Made by a program: the position numbers and the translations under genes. The notes under the pieces are model-generated. The model was not told the DNA's origin. It saw nothing but the letters and a program-made list of their open reading frames with translations, and made no database searches. From Halorhodospira halochloris (GTDB lineage: Bacteria; Pseudomonadota; Gammaproteobacteria; Nitrococcales; Halorhodospiraceae), in the NCBI RefSeq assembly GCF_002356555.2, contig NZ_AP017372.2:2710501-2774500 (forward strand): a stretch of DNA of 64,000 bases, read 5' to 3'. Every line of letters begins with the position of its first letter. Within the stretch, counting starts at the first letter, position 1. This document shows, one piece after another, positions 55,701-62,662 of this stretch.

Positions 55701-55877
55701 GGCCAGTCCTATGGCTATGATCAGAGAACTGAGAGGCCTTTGCTTGCTACCGATCGCCCAATCAGCTCTGCCGACATCTCCCGGCGAACTTACTGGCCCC
55801 CTAACCCCGCTACTCACGGCTTTCTGGGGAAATGTGCCGTTGCCGATCTGCCAATCGCTTGTGTTTATCATCTTCAT
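52731..55877 (-). CDS. mtrC: OmcA/MtrC-family outer-membrane decaheme cytochrome c (surface terminal reductase/oxidase)
   Basis: A 1048-residue lipoprotein. After an unusually long hydrophilic N-terminus, a signal segment ends in lipobox LSLAGC (Cys about residue 66). Ten heme sites are seen: nine CxxCH (CIDCH, CNSCH, CVTCH, CVKCH, CHSCH, CRSCH, CVTCH, CLSCH, CTSCH) and one CxxxCH-type (CAGGCH), in two clusters of about five separated by beta domains, as in OmcA/MtrC. It is expected on the cell surface, docked on the MtrAB conduit, exchanging electrons with minerals, metals or other donors/acceptors. Third gene of the operon, 19 bp after mtrB. Confidence 0.9.
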   Translation of the reverse strand: MKMINTSDWQIGNGTFPQKAVSSGVRGPVSSPGDVGRADWAIGSKQRPLSSLIIAIGLAMLSLAGCDEADDEHEAAWTEDAETSFHQNEWASIQNLDPLGETCIDCHGEHEWQDIGDPEVHNVGLAGNDSPADLGVEGLAIDTVDVDVDGEDGITITAQLNQALPSDASVSATFARLAPRVREDDENQYGHDWQSYFNEVGPSPRDDLGDPLIDHPPRPQPADGEHVSINGNEVVIEIDDEVIEDDDDNTLNEWGEHDFDVSLDGSDDAEYEIKGFSSEVPDLSDHIECSEADYDDSQIDPNGNNGDKPVCWWPDGTALPAGVFVSDDNELIVAYKEEQTHRLALQVNGDPGHNVWYDFVPAGDEGNYSHVMADGRVDAEQYDPADTDHTAPAAREIVDTASCNSCHDQISAHGGNRSEVQMCVTCHNPGNLDAASGRSLDLKQLAHRIHRGSDLPSAGVDGFIPDEATDWTSVNFPQGPSSGDSEGVANCVKCHMGEESYSALSDLATELGPGNGADDLERLFLAERTPQGDNWHDVVSIEACHSCHDDRYWHKDDDGDPAYRIYGDGYLDLDDKEEWLTAHGPGTDESSESCAGGCHTPAGWDSSDLGDGGNNDIDRAHLMLIRQSLIADRFEVEINRAEVDEDGFEAEVAIRDRNTGNLLVHDDEVGELGDDDLDLSDVSIFFGWMADGSPDYNHSSGDARQPAAPTETVDLIEGSNQGGNYTVSLPWSEITRTDWDDFNSPQSSTATVVVEGTIESDDESTVRLPSAAADFAFTGNGELLADDDGRRQVVDFDRVANSDPLLGDESAGHGGVQGCRSCHMQLSYHGENRTNNPQVCVTCHNPQMTDVAYRPAIGTDLLQGPPPGREEVVELDMDPSVYTDGKYEEAMDFKRLIHAVHASGRDGSGYREESFKGRATTRDNTNYPGFVSNCLSCHVEGLDGGTYMLENLPADLIGSTALTGDWGGDHGTIGDAEIDDLSVHRKMSPISSVCTSCHDGVINRAGGPPFDGVTVGEHIWYRGGVAPGVAPPGQAYSNFNLNNEIEEE

Positions 55878-55896
55878 CTTTGAGTGCCCTCAACCG

Positions 55897-57960
55897 TCAG
55901 AACCGATAACCGAGCGAAGCGACCATCATGTGCGCGGTGTAGTCGTAGGCTTCACGCCCCATGAGAACCATGTCGTCGTCGAAATCGTCATCCCAGCCCG
56001 GCCCGAAACCGCGGCTCCAGTCCTGCTCCTCAAAGCTCTGGCCTAAGTACGCCAAGCGCAGCTGCAGTTGCTCGCTCGCGGCATACTCGCCGTAGAGCTC
56101 CAACTGCGTCATGCGGATTTCCAAGGTCGGGAAATCGCCACCATCACTTACTGAGATATCGGTATCCGACTGTAGATAAAAAACCTCTGCGCCCAACTCC
56201 AGCCGCTCATCCTCAAGCAGGCTAAGTGTCCCGCCTAAGCCGACGGTCAGGACTTCCTCATCCTGGGTCAGATCGCGCTGAATACCGCCTTGATCACGAA
56301 CATGATCCTCAAAGACCACAAAGCTGTATCCAGAGATCATCTCATCTGGGAAGTAATCCACGGTTAACGTGTATGCATATCGTTCGTCGGAGAGCATGCC
56401 GACTGCAGATTCGTGGTAGTCGTCTTCGGTGGCAGTCAACTCCAGACCTATGGCCAATTCCGGGATAACCGCATAGCTACCTATGGCTCCCGCCTCGATC
56501 CGACGCAGATCAGCCAAGTGGTACATGCGCATAGTTGGAACATTCGAGGCAATCCCAGGCTGAGTCGCCTCAAGGCCGTAGTAATTGGCGCCGTAACGGT
56601 CCAAGTAACTGGCGTAGATACTGCCGCTAAGTGAATCGGTTACTTGGCTGCGCACACGGGTGTGGACGGTGTGATCCTGCGTGTCATCGTCGGCCAAGTC
56701 CCGCTCTGTCTGCTCATATTCGTAACCCAAGAGCAGATTGGTGCGTGCCGGCAGACGGATATCGGCATCCAAATCTGCCGTATGGCGTGTCAATGAGTGT
56801 ACCCGGGTTCTCTCGTTGCCCTGCAACTCATAGTGCGGAGTGCTATTGTCCCGATCGTCGTAGCGATAACCGCCGCGTATCTGTACCCGCGGGGTAAAGC
56901 GATGGGTACCGCGCACACCTATGCGAGTGGTATCTATCTGACCATTTAGTGACTCATCGAGAATACTAAGATTCTGCTGATATTCCGTATCCTCAACAAA
57001 ATCCTCATCCTGCTCAGCCCGGCCTATATCCACATTCATGTGGAGCGTAGTCTCCGGCTGAAAGGAATAGGCCGCCGAACCGTAGACCCGCTGATAGGTA
57101 TTATCCGGGGCAAGCGAAAGGGTATGGACATCAGGATCCCCCCAGTCATCCGAATGGGGGTCCTCAACCTCAAAATAGTTGGCCTGATCAGCATCATCAC
57201 GACGGCCATAAGACCGCACCCCGTCAAGGTGATTGAACCGTGACAAGTGGTAGCCGAAGCGACCTTGTAGCTCCTCTCCAGAGTATGCAGCGCTGATGTC
57301 AAATTGATCGGTTCGGTGGTCGACTGGCGCCGGCATTGCGAAGCCCTCTTGGCTGATCCAATCGCCGTAACCACGATAGAGCCGCCCCTCCTTCTCCTCG
57401 CGGCTGAAGGAGGCATCGACCTTCCAATCCTCATCCACATGGCGTTGGACGCCAACGCTTAATTGTCTCCGTTCTCTATCAACTTCCCAGTCCCGGGTCC
57501 AATCTTCCAGGTCAGCCGTGCTTCCTCCCTCCGGCAATCGCAACCGGTCGCGACCATCTGAACGCAATGGGCTCTGCAAGTCCTCGTCGTAATAGCGAGT
57601 CCGCTGGTTATACTCCATAAATACGCCGTAGGTCCCCTGCACCCCATACCGGCCTTCCACCCGCCGCGATCCTATGCCCAAATCCTGACCTTTCAGCTGC
57701 ATATATCGGGCGTCGTCTTCCCCCTCCCCGCGATAGCGCAAATCGAGTTCAATATGGGGATAAAACCCTTCCTCCTCCGGTCCCGTGTACCGATTTATGT
57801 GGTAGTTGTCTTCACTCAGATACCCGGCACCGAACCAGATTTGGGATTCCGCTGGGCCGACAAACACTGATGTCCCTGCTGCTGATCCTGCTTGTGCAGT
57901 TGTCTGCAAACACAGCGCAGATATCACCATGGCGCTGCTCATCAGGCGCGTGTTATGCAT
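55897..57960 (-). CDS. mtrB: MtrB/PioB-family outer-membrane beta-barrel of the electron conduit
   Basis: 687 residues. A signal peptide (cleaved around AQA/GSA) is followed by a large barrel ending in Phe (VASLGYRF) with family-typical GVFMEYNQRTRYYDEDLQSP and RIGVRGTHRFTPRVQIRGGYRYDDRDN segments. MtrB sheathes the MtrA cytochrome through the outer membrane. No cysteine follows the signal peptide, so the N-terminal CxxC described for Shewanella MtrB is absent. It lies 31 bp after mtrA and ahead of mtrC. Confidence 0.9.
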   Translation of the reverse strand: MHNTRLMSSAMVISALCLQTTAQAGSAAGTSVFVGPAESQIWFGAGYLSEDNYHINRYTGPEEEGFYPHIELDLRYRGEGEDDARYMQLKGQDLGIGSRRVEGRYGVQGTYGVFMEYNQRTRYYDEDLQSPLRSDGRDRLRLPEGGSTADLEDWTRDWEVDRERRQLSVGVQRHVDEDWKVDASFSREEKEGRLYRGYGDWISQEGFAMPAPVDHRTDQFDISAAYSGEELQGRFGYHLSRFNHLDGVRSYGRRDDADQANYFEVEDPHSDDWGDPDVHTLSLAPDNTYQRVYGSAAYSFQPETTLHMNVDIGRAEQDEDFVEDTEYQQNLSILDESLNGQIDTTRIGVRGTHRFTPRVQIRGGYRYDDRDNSTPHYELQGNERTRVHSLTRHTADLDADIRLPARTNLLLGYEYEQTERDLADDDTQDHTVHTRVRSQVTDSLSGSIYASYLDRYGANYYGLEATQPGIASNVPTMRMYHLADLRRIEAGAIGSYAVIPELAIGLELTATEDDYHESAVGMLSDERYAYTLTVDYFPDEMISGYSFVVFEDHVRDQGGIQRDLTQDEEVLTVGLGGTLSLLEDERLELGAEVFYLQSDTDISVSDGGDFPTLEIRMTQLELYGEYAASEQLQLRLAYLGQSFEEQDWSRGFGPGWDDDFDDDMVLMGREAYDYTAHMMVASLGYRF

Positions 57961-57991
57961 ATTTATTCTCCTTTTCCCCAGCCATCACCGT

Positions 57992-58978
57992 TTAACGCTG
58001 AAACAGTGCGCCGCCCGGGTGATTTGAGCCGTGCACCTCGGAGTGACAGTTCATGCAGCCTTGGCCACGCACCATAAATTGGCCCTGCTGTGGAATGTCA
58101 TCGCCCGGATCGGCTCCCAGGACGTCCCCCGGGTGCCCCAACGTCACGTGACACGACTGACAGACCTGTGCGGTGCGCGACTCGAGCATGCCGGGATGGA
58201 CCGAGCCGTGCGGATCGTGGCACTGAGTGCAGTCTTCGCGCACCGGCTGGTGTTCCCACAGAAAGGGGCCGCGGTACTCGGCGTGGCATTGGTAACAGGT
58301 CTCGTTGACCTCTCCTTCGCGCAGCTGTGCCGAACCTACTTCACCGTGCGGGTTATGGCAGTCAGAGCACTCAACCTGGCCCTCTCTGACCGGATGGTGA
58401 TGTGGCCGGTGGAAATCGACGCGCCGCTCCTGATGGCAGTCACTGCATAGCTGCAGCTGGTCTTCGGCCCGCAACAGCCGTTCGTTATCGCTGTGGGCGT
58501 TATGGCAATCGATGCAGGCCATATCCTGGAATTCGTGTGCCCCACCGTGCCAGTGCATGCGCTCACCGCCGCTATGGCAGTCGAGGCAGGTTTCGTTAGC
58601 CTGGTCGGTAGTTATGTCATCACCGATGTTATAAAAGTGCTCAAAGCCATCGCCGTGACAGGCGTAGCAGAACTGCTCCCCCTCCGCGGCCTGTCCAGCG
58701 GGCGAATTCGGATCGGCTTGAACAGCGTGGGCGGTCTCTTCGACCCGCTCAATGTGCTCACGCAGATCTTCCATGCGGCGCTCAGCAACAACCGGTGAGA
58801 TAGCCCGCACCTCCTCGATTATCTCTTCTACATCTTCTTCGAGCAGCTCTTCTAGTTCATCGGGCTTCTGATCAGCAGCGGCCCCTGCACCTATAGCAAC
58901 ACTCACAATAAGTGCTAGCGAGATAGCCAGCAGAACCGACCAGACAGGTGATGCTGTGCTCGGCGATTTGATTGACAA
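57992..58978 (-). CDS. mtrA: DmsE/MtrA-family periplasmic multiheme cytochrome c (nine CxxCH motifs)
   Basis: About 328 residues from a TTG at 58978, which has a GGAGTGGAGGG box upstream; an ATG at 59014 would add 12 residues but has no ribosome-binding site. A signal peptide (residues ~12-35) is followed by an acidic, probably helical segment (about 37-90) and nine CxxCH sites (CYACH, CLDCH, CIDCH, CSDCH, CSDCH, CYQCH, CTQCH, CQSCH, CMNCH). MtrA homologues normally have ten. The protein would thread through MtrB and pass electrons to MtrC. First gene of the operon, downstream of a sigma-54 promoter. Confidence 0.9.
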   Translation of the reverse strand: MSIKSPSTASPVWSVLLAISLALIVSVAIGAGAAADQKPDELEELLEEDVEEIIEEVRAISPVVAERRMEDLREHIERVEETAHAVQADPNSPAGQAAEGEQFCYACHGDGFEHFYNIGDDITTDQANETCLDCHSGGERMHWHGGAHEFQDMACIDCHNAHSDNERLLRAEDQLQLCSDCHQERRVDFHRPHHHPVREGQVECSDCHNPHGEVGSAQLREGEVNETCYQCHAEYRGPFLWEHQPVREDCTQCHDPHGSVHPGMLESRTAQVCQSCHVTLGHPGDVLGADPGDDIPQQGQFMVRGQGCMNCHSEVHGSNHPGGALFQR

Positions 58979-59046
58979 CGGTAGCCCTCCACTCCTGGCG
59001 CCATCAGCTGACATTTATCAATTTGATTCCCGTCAGCCTCCAAATA

Positions 59047-59061
59047 GCAATTCGCGTGCCA
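59047..59061 (-). promoter_or_regulatory. Sigma-54 (RpoN) -24/-12 promoter for mtrABC
   Basis: On the minus strand the bases read TGGCACGCGAATTGC, matching the consensus TGGCAC-N5-TTGC exactly, including the -24 GG and -12 GC. Transcription would start near 59035, just ahead of mtrA. A divergently encoded NtrC-family activator with a GAFTGA motif begins 210 bp away. Confidence 0.85.
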
Positions 59062-59112
59062 AGCACACATCGAGGAATCCTTTTGCACTAAATCAACTGG
59101 ATGTGCGATTGA

Positions 59113-59127
59113 TTGTATTTGATACAA
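59113..59127. promoter_or_regulatory. Dyad TTGTAT-TTG-ATACAA, candidate activator (UAS) site
   Basis: A perfect 6-bp inverted repeat with a 3-nt spacer (wider imperfect symmetry around it) lies about 80-90 bp upstream of the predicted sigma-54 start point, where NtrC-type activators usually bind. It is the clearest dyad in the gap between the two divergent transcripts. Confidence 0.5.
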
Positions 59128-59270
59128 GTCAATATCGATGGCCAGCTGCTCAATTACCGCTCAGCCCTGGTAAAAATCTGCGCAGTTGTACTCTCAAGCG
59201 CTGCCTTGATATTGCTCAAATTCTGCGTGCATAATCCAAATTGGGGTTCCAAAATTGAGGCAGGGGTCCA

Positions 59271-60644
59271 ATGCAGGGTCGTATTCTGGTAATTGATGAC
59301 CACCGCGAAGTCGTCTACGCCGTCCGCCGCCTCCTGGAAAGCCGCGGCCTAGAAGTGCTTAGTGCCGCCACAACACAACAAGCCCAGGCCCTGCTAGATC
59401 AGGCCGATGCCCTGATAATAGACATCCGCCTAGAACAGGAGAGTGGCCTGGAACTATTACGGCAACTCCGTAGCGAGGCATATGAGACGCCGGCGATCAT
59501 CCTCTCCGCCCACACCTTTCCGGATAATGTCGTTGAAGCTAGTAAGCACGGGGCGCAACAAGTTCTCGCCAAGCCCATCGACGCTGAGGCCTTGATCAAC
59601 GCAGTACATGAGGCCCTTGCTCAGACGCCGCAGGATACCGACGGGCTCGCTATCGACCACTTTGGTAACGATATACTCGGCTCATCCGCAGCGATGATGG
59701 AGGTCTTTAAGCTGCTCGGGGTAGCAGCCAGCAACGACCTCAATGTCTTGATTACCGGCGAGACCGGGGTCGGCAAGGAGATCTCCGCTGAGCTAATCCA
59801 CCGCCACTCAGCACGCGTTCAAGGCCCGTTCGTCGCCCTCAACTGCACTGCAATGCCGGAAAATCTGCTTGAGGCCGAACTCTTTGGGCATACCGCCGGG
59901 GCCTTTACCGGGGCAACCAAAGCCTCTACCGGTAAGATCGAATCGGCAGCAGGGGGAACCCTCTTTCTCGATGAGATTGGCGACATGCCGCAAGCCTTTC
60001 AGGCTAAGCTGTTGCGCTTTCTGGAAGATAAGAGTTTTTACCGGTTAGGCGACTCTACCCCACGGCAGGCCGATGTACGGATTATCGCCGCGACCAATCG
60101 TGAGTTGATGAGCAATTGGGACAACTCCTTTCGCAGTGACCTCTATTTTCGTCTCGCCCAGATACCCGTCGAGATACCCCCACTGCGTGACCGCCAAGAC
60201 GACTTACCGGCTTTGATTGATTTCTTCGTCCAAAGCGCCAATCAAGAGATGGGGCTTGAACTGCAGGGAGTCAGCGATAGTGCCCTTGCTCAAGCAGGCG
60301 CACACAATTGGCCAGGCAATGTTCGCGAGCTCAAGAACACCGTTTTTCGCGCGGCTGCTAAAAAACAACGCGGTATTATCGAAAGATTTGAGCTGATCGA
60401 ATCAAATACTGACGCTTCTGCGCCTGATGCCGAGCAACGCCAGACAATAGACCAGCAAATCGATCAGGCTCTGCAAGCCGGTGACCTCGGCCAGTTCCTC
60501 CATGATGTCGAGCAGCGGGCCCTGCACCGCGCTTTGCACTTTCACTCCGGTAACAAGAGCCGCGTTGCTGAGGCACTCGGCGTATCGCGCAACACTCTCC
60601 GCGCCCGCCTCCAGCAAACCCTAGAGCGCAGCGAGGCCGAATGA
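59271..60644 (+). CDS. Sigma-54-dependent NtrC-family response regulator
   Basis: 457 residues. The receiver domain is complete (acidic pair D9/D10, phospho-acceptor D51 in IIDIRL, Ser in ILSAH, K101). The AAA+ domain has Walker A GETGVGKE (163-170), the sigma-54-contacting GAFTGA loop (210-215) and LFLDEIGDM. A Fis-type HTH closes it (NKSRVAEALGVSRNTLRARL). It is paired with the histidine kinase, whose ATG overlaps its stop, and is divergent from mtrABC, so it is the likely activator of that operon. Confidence 0.93.
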   Translation: MQGRILVIDDHREVVYAVRRLLESRGLEVLSAATTQQAQALLDQADALIIDIRLEQESGLELLRQLRSEAYETPAIILSAHTFPDNVVEASKHGAQQVLAKPIDAEALINAVHEALAQTPQDTDGLAIDHFGNDILGSSAAMMEVFKLLGVAASNDLNVLITGETGVGKEISAELIHRHSARVQGPFVALNCTAMPENLLEAELFGHTAGAFTGATKASTGKIESAAGGTLFLDEIGDMPQAFQAKLLRFLEDKSFYRLGDSTPRQADVRIIAATNRELMSNWDNSFRSDLYFRLAQIPVEIPPLRDRQDDLPALIDFFVQSANQEMGLELQGVSDSALAQAGAHNWPGNVRELKNTVFRAAAKKQRGIIERFELIESNTDASAPDAEQRQTIDQQIDQALQAGDLGQFLHDVEQRALHRALHFHSGNKSRVAEALGVSRNTLRARLQQTLERSEAE

Positions 60645-62140
60645 TGACATGGCGCCCTCGCAGCTTAGCCATTCGGCTCAGTGCCACTTTTCTAGCCCTG
60701 ACCTTGGCCATTGCGGTGCCGATTACCTTGATCTTCGATCACTTTGCTCAGCACCTAATCAAGGATCGTGTCGAGCAGGTCATTGAGCAATCCCACCAAA
60801 CCGGCGTCTTAGACTCCGATGACCTCGCCGCCGGCTTCTCCTCAGTAAGGTTCGCTGCAGTCGCCATGGTATCCCTAACCTCTCTGCTAGCAGCCTTCTT
60901 CGGGGCCTGGGTTGCCTTTCGCTGGCGCAGCAGCCTGCAAGCGATAGTACAACGTGGCCGGCGGCAAGCAAATCTAGTCCAACCCTCGATTAGGCCACCT
61001 GAGAACTGCTCATTCGTTGATCATCAGCCGCGCCAAACCGACGAATTAGCGGAGCTAGAAGATCAGCTTATTCACACTTTGGAGCGGCTGAGTCGCTCGC
61101 AGTGGCTGCTTGATAGTGTCGATGACATAGTCATCCTCGCCGATATTAGTGGCTATGTCCGCCACGGCAACGCCGCCATGGGCACAGCCTGCGCCTGCTG
61201 CCCGGTGCCAAACTGCAACAGCGTCCATGTCGCCTCAATAATCGGCAACCGGCTTTGGCAGCGCATCCATAGCATCCTGAGTCAGGGCCGCTCAGCGACG
61301 ATAGAGGATGAAGTCAGAATCGCTGGTCGTGACTTTCCAGCACTTATCTCTTTACGGATGCAGGACGGCCATGCCGTTATTAAGATCACCGATCTGACCG
61401 AGTACCGCCGGCTTAAAGAGCACATGGAAAAGTTGCAGGCGCTATCAACCTTGGGGGAGATGTCGACGGAACTAGCTCACGAGATAAAAAACAACATCGT
61501 TCCGGTCAAGCTACTCTGCGAGCTCGCCCCCATGAATGAGAGCGATAGAGATTCAGTGCTGCGCTCGCTCGATCACATACACAATCTTGTCCACGATTTC
61601 ATGGACTTCGGTTCCGGCAAATCGAGTAATAGTAAAGTCCTCGCCCTCAGTAGTGCCCTAGAGAGCTGGACTGAGGTATTGCGCACCAACGCCAAAAGAA
61701 AGGGGGTAAGACTCGAGGTCGACGCTCCAGACACTGAGGTTCAGCTACCATCAGGGTTGCGAGTGGTTTATGCCAATCTAGTCCGCAACGCTATCCAGGC
61801 TGCACCTGCAGATGGTTATGTTAAAGTTCATGCCTGTTTGGATGATCACGGCACCCTGGAGCTGAGCATTGCTGATAACGGCGAAGGCATACCAGAGCAC
61901 ATTCGCGAGCGGATCTTTGAGCCGTTCGCGACTACTCGCGCCGAAGGTACCGGCCTGGGTCTGGCCCTGGTTGAACGCTACGTCCATGAGGCCGGCGGAT
62001 ACGTTACCTGCGAGTCGCAGCCTCAGCAGGGCAGCACCTTCCGTATCTCCTGGCCACAGGCGGCACGCGCTGATGCTGACAGTGGCGCTGGCAGTTTTAG
62101 CAACTCTAATCACCATAGCGCCGGCAAAAGCCGAGGATGA
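60641..62140 (+). CDS. Sensor histidine kinase with Cys-rich PAS domain
   Basis: 499 residues. Two membrane helices (about 12-32 and 70-92) frame a short ~38-residue periplasmic loop. A cytoplasmic linker leads to a PAS-like domain carrying C-x-C-C-x4-C (Cys 184, 186, 187, 192). The phosphoacceptor box ELAHEIKNNIVPVKLL has H280; the N box is NLVRNAIQAAP; the G boxes are DNGEGIPE and GTGLGLAL. NtrY/AtoS-like in layout. The short periplasmic loop suggests sensing inside the cell or membrane, perhaps redox or metal through the cysteines. The last 68 bp overlap a barrel gene. Confidence 0.9.
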   Translation: MMTWRPRSLAIRLSATFLALTLAIAVPITLIFDHFAQHLIKDRVEQVIEQSHQTGVLDSDDLAAGFSSVRFAAVAMVSLTSLLAAFFGAWVAFRWRSSLQAIVQRGRRQANLVQPSIRPPENCSFVDHQPRQTDELAELEDQLIHTLERLSRSQWLLDSVDDIVILADISGYVRHGNAAMGTACACCPVPNCNSVHVASIIGNRLWQRIHSILSQGRSATIEDEVRIAGRDFPALISLRMQDGHAVIKITDLTEYRRLKEHMEKLQALSTLGEMSTELAHEIKNNIVPVKLLCELAPMNESDRDSVLRSLDHIHNLVHDFMDFGSGKSSNSKVLALSSALESWTEVLRTNAKRKGVRLEVDAPDTEVQLPSGLRVVYANLVRNAIQAAPADGYVKVHACLDDHGTLELSIADNGEGIPEHIRERIFEPFATTRAEGTGLGLALVERYVHEAGGYVTCESQPQQGSTFRISWPQAARADADSGAGSFSNSNHHSAGKSRG

Positions 62141-62660
62141 ACAACTCGGTTACGGCCTCGTTATCGATGACAGCTGGCGACTCAACTTTGGTTACGGCAC
62201 CATGAAGGTGCTTGATGGCAGCTCAAGCGGCCGAGCCAACTCCATCTCACTGGCCAACGGCGCCCGGGTGGTGGCAGACAGCGGCGCAACTTGGGATTTT
62301 GAAGCCGGCTTGAGCTATGCCAAAACAGATGACCATCCCCTTACCCCAGCGGGTGAGACCATACGCATCGGTCAAGCTGAACTCTTTAGCCAGGCGCGCA
62401 GGCTTTTCGGCTCCAGCGGTTGGTTTATGGGCTGGCATATTGGCGTAACTCGGCTAACGTTACGCCCCGACGGCGACGATAATGAACGTGACATGGATAC
62501 TTCGCTGGGGGTAATCGCCGGCTGGATAAGCCCATGGGGCATCTCTTTGCAACTCGATGCCATCACCACCAGCCCCTCCCCGGATATATCAATTCCCGAA
62601 CATCTGCGGGTAGAATATGAAACTCTGCAATATCGGGGCACCATAGGGATCCGCTTCTAA
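62073..62660 (+). CDS. Small outer-membrane beta-barrel protein
   Basis: About 195 residues from the ATG at 62073, overlapping the kinase gene by 68 bp; longer upstream frames are shadows of the kinase. A signal peptide ends at AKA/EDE. The mature protein alternates strands (DSWRLNFGYGTMKVL, TWDFEAGLSYAKTD, GWFMGWHIGVTRLTL) and ends in Phe (GTIGIRF). It is likely cotranscribed with the two-component genes. Family not recognised. Confidence 0.7.
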   Translation: MLTVALAVLATLITIAPAKAEDEQLGYGLVIDDSWRLNFGYGTMKVLDGSSSGRANSISLANGARVVADSGATWDFEAGLSYAKTDDHPLTPAGETIRIGQAELFSQARRLFGSSGWFMGWHIGVTRLTLRPDGDDNERDMDTSLGVIAGWISPWGISLQLDAITTSPSPDISIPEHLRVEYETLQYRGTIGIRF

Positions 62661-62662
62661 GT

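Noticed and set aside
57036-57455. Antisense open frame of 139 residues inside mtrB
   Set aside because: Arg/Ser-rich composition typical of a shadow frame; the mtrB frame on the same DNA is clearly coding.
57992-59014. Decaheme count for the MtrA homologue
   Set aside because: Careful reading gives nine CxxCH motifs only; I did not force a tenth.
61869-62072. Upstream extension of the small barrel gene within the kinase gene
   Set aside because: The signal peptide begins at the ATG at 62073; the extension is the kinase's coding sequence read in another frame.
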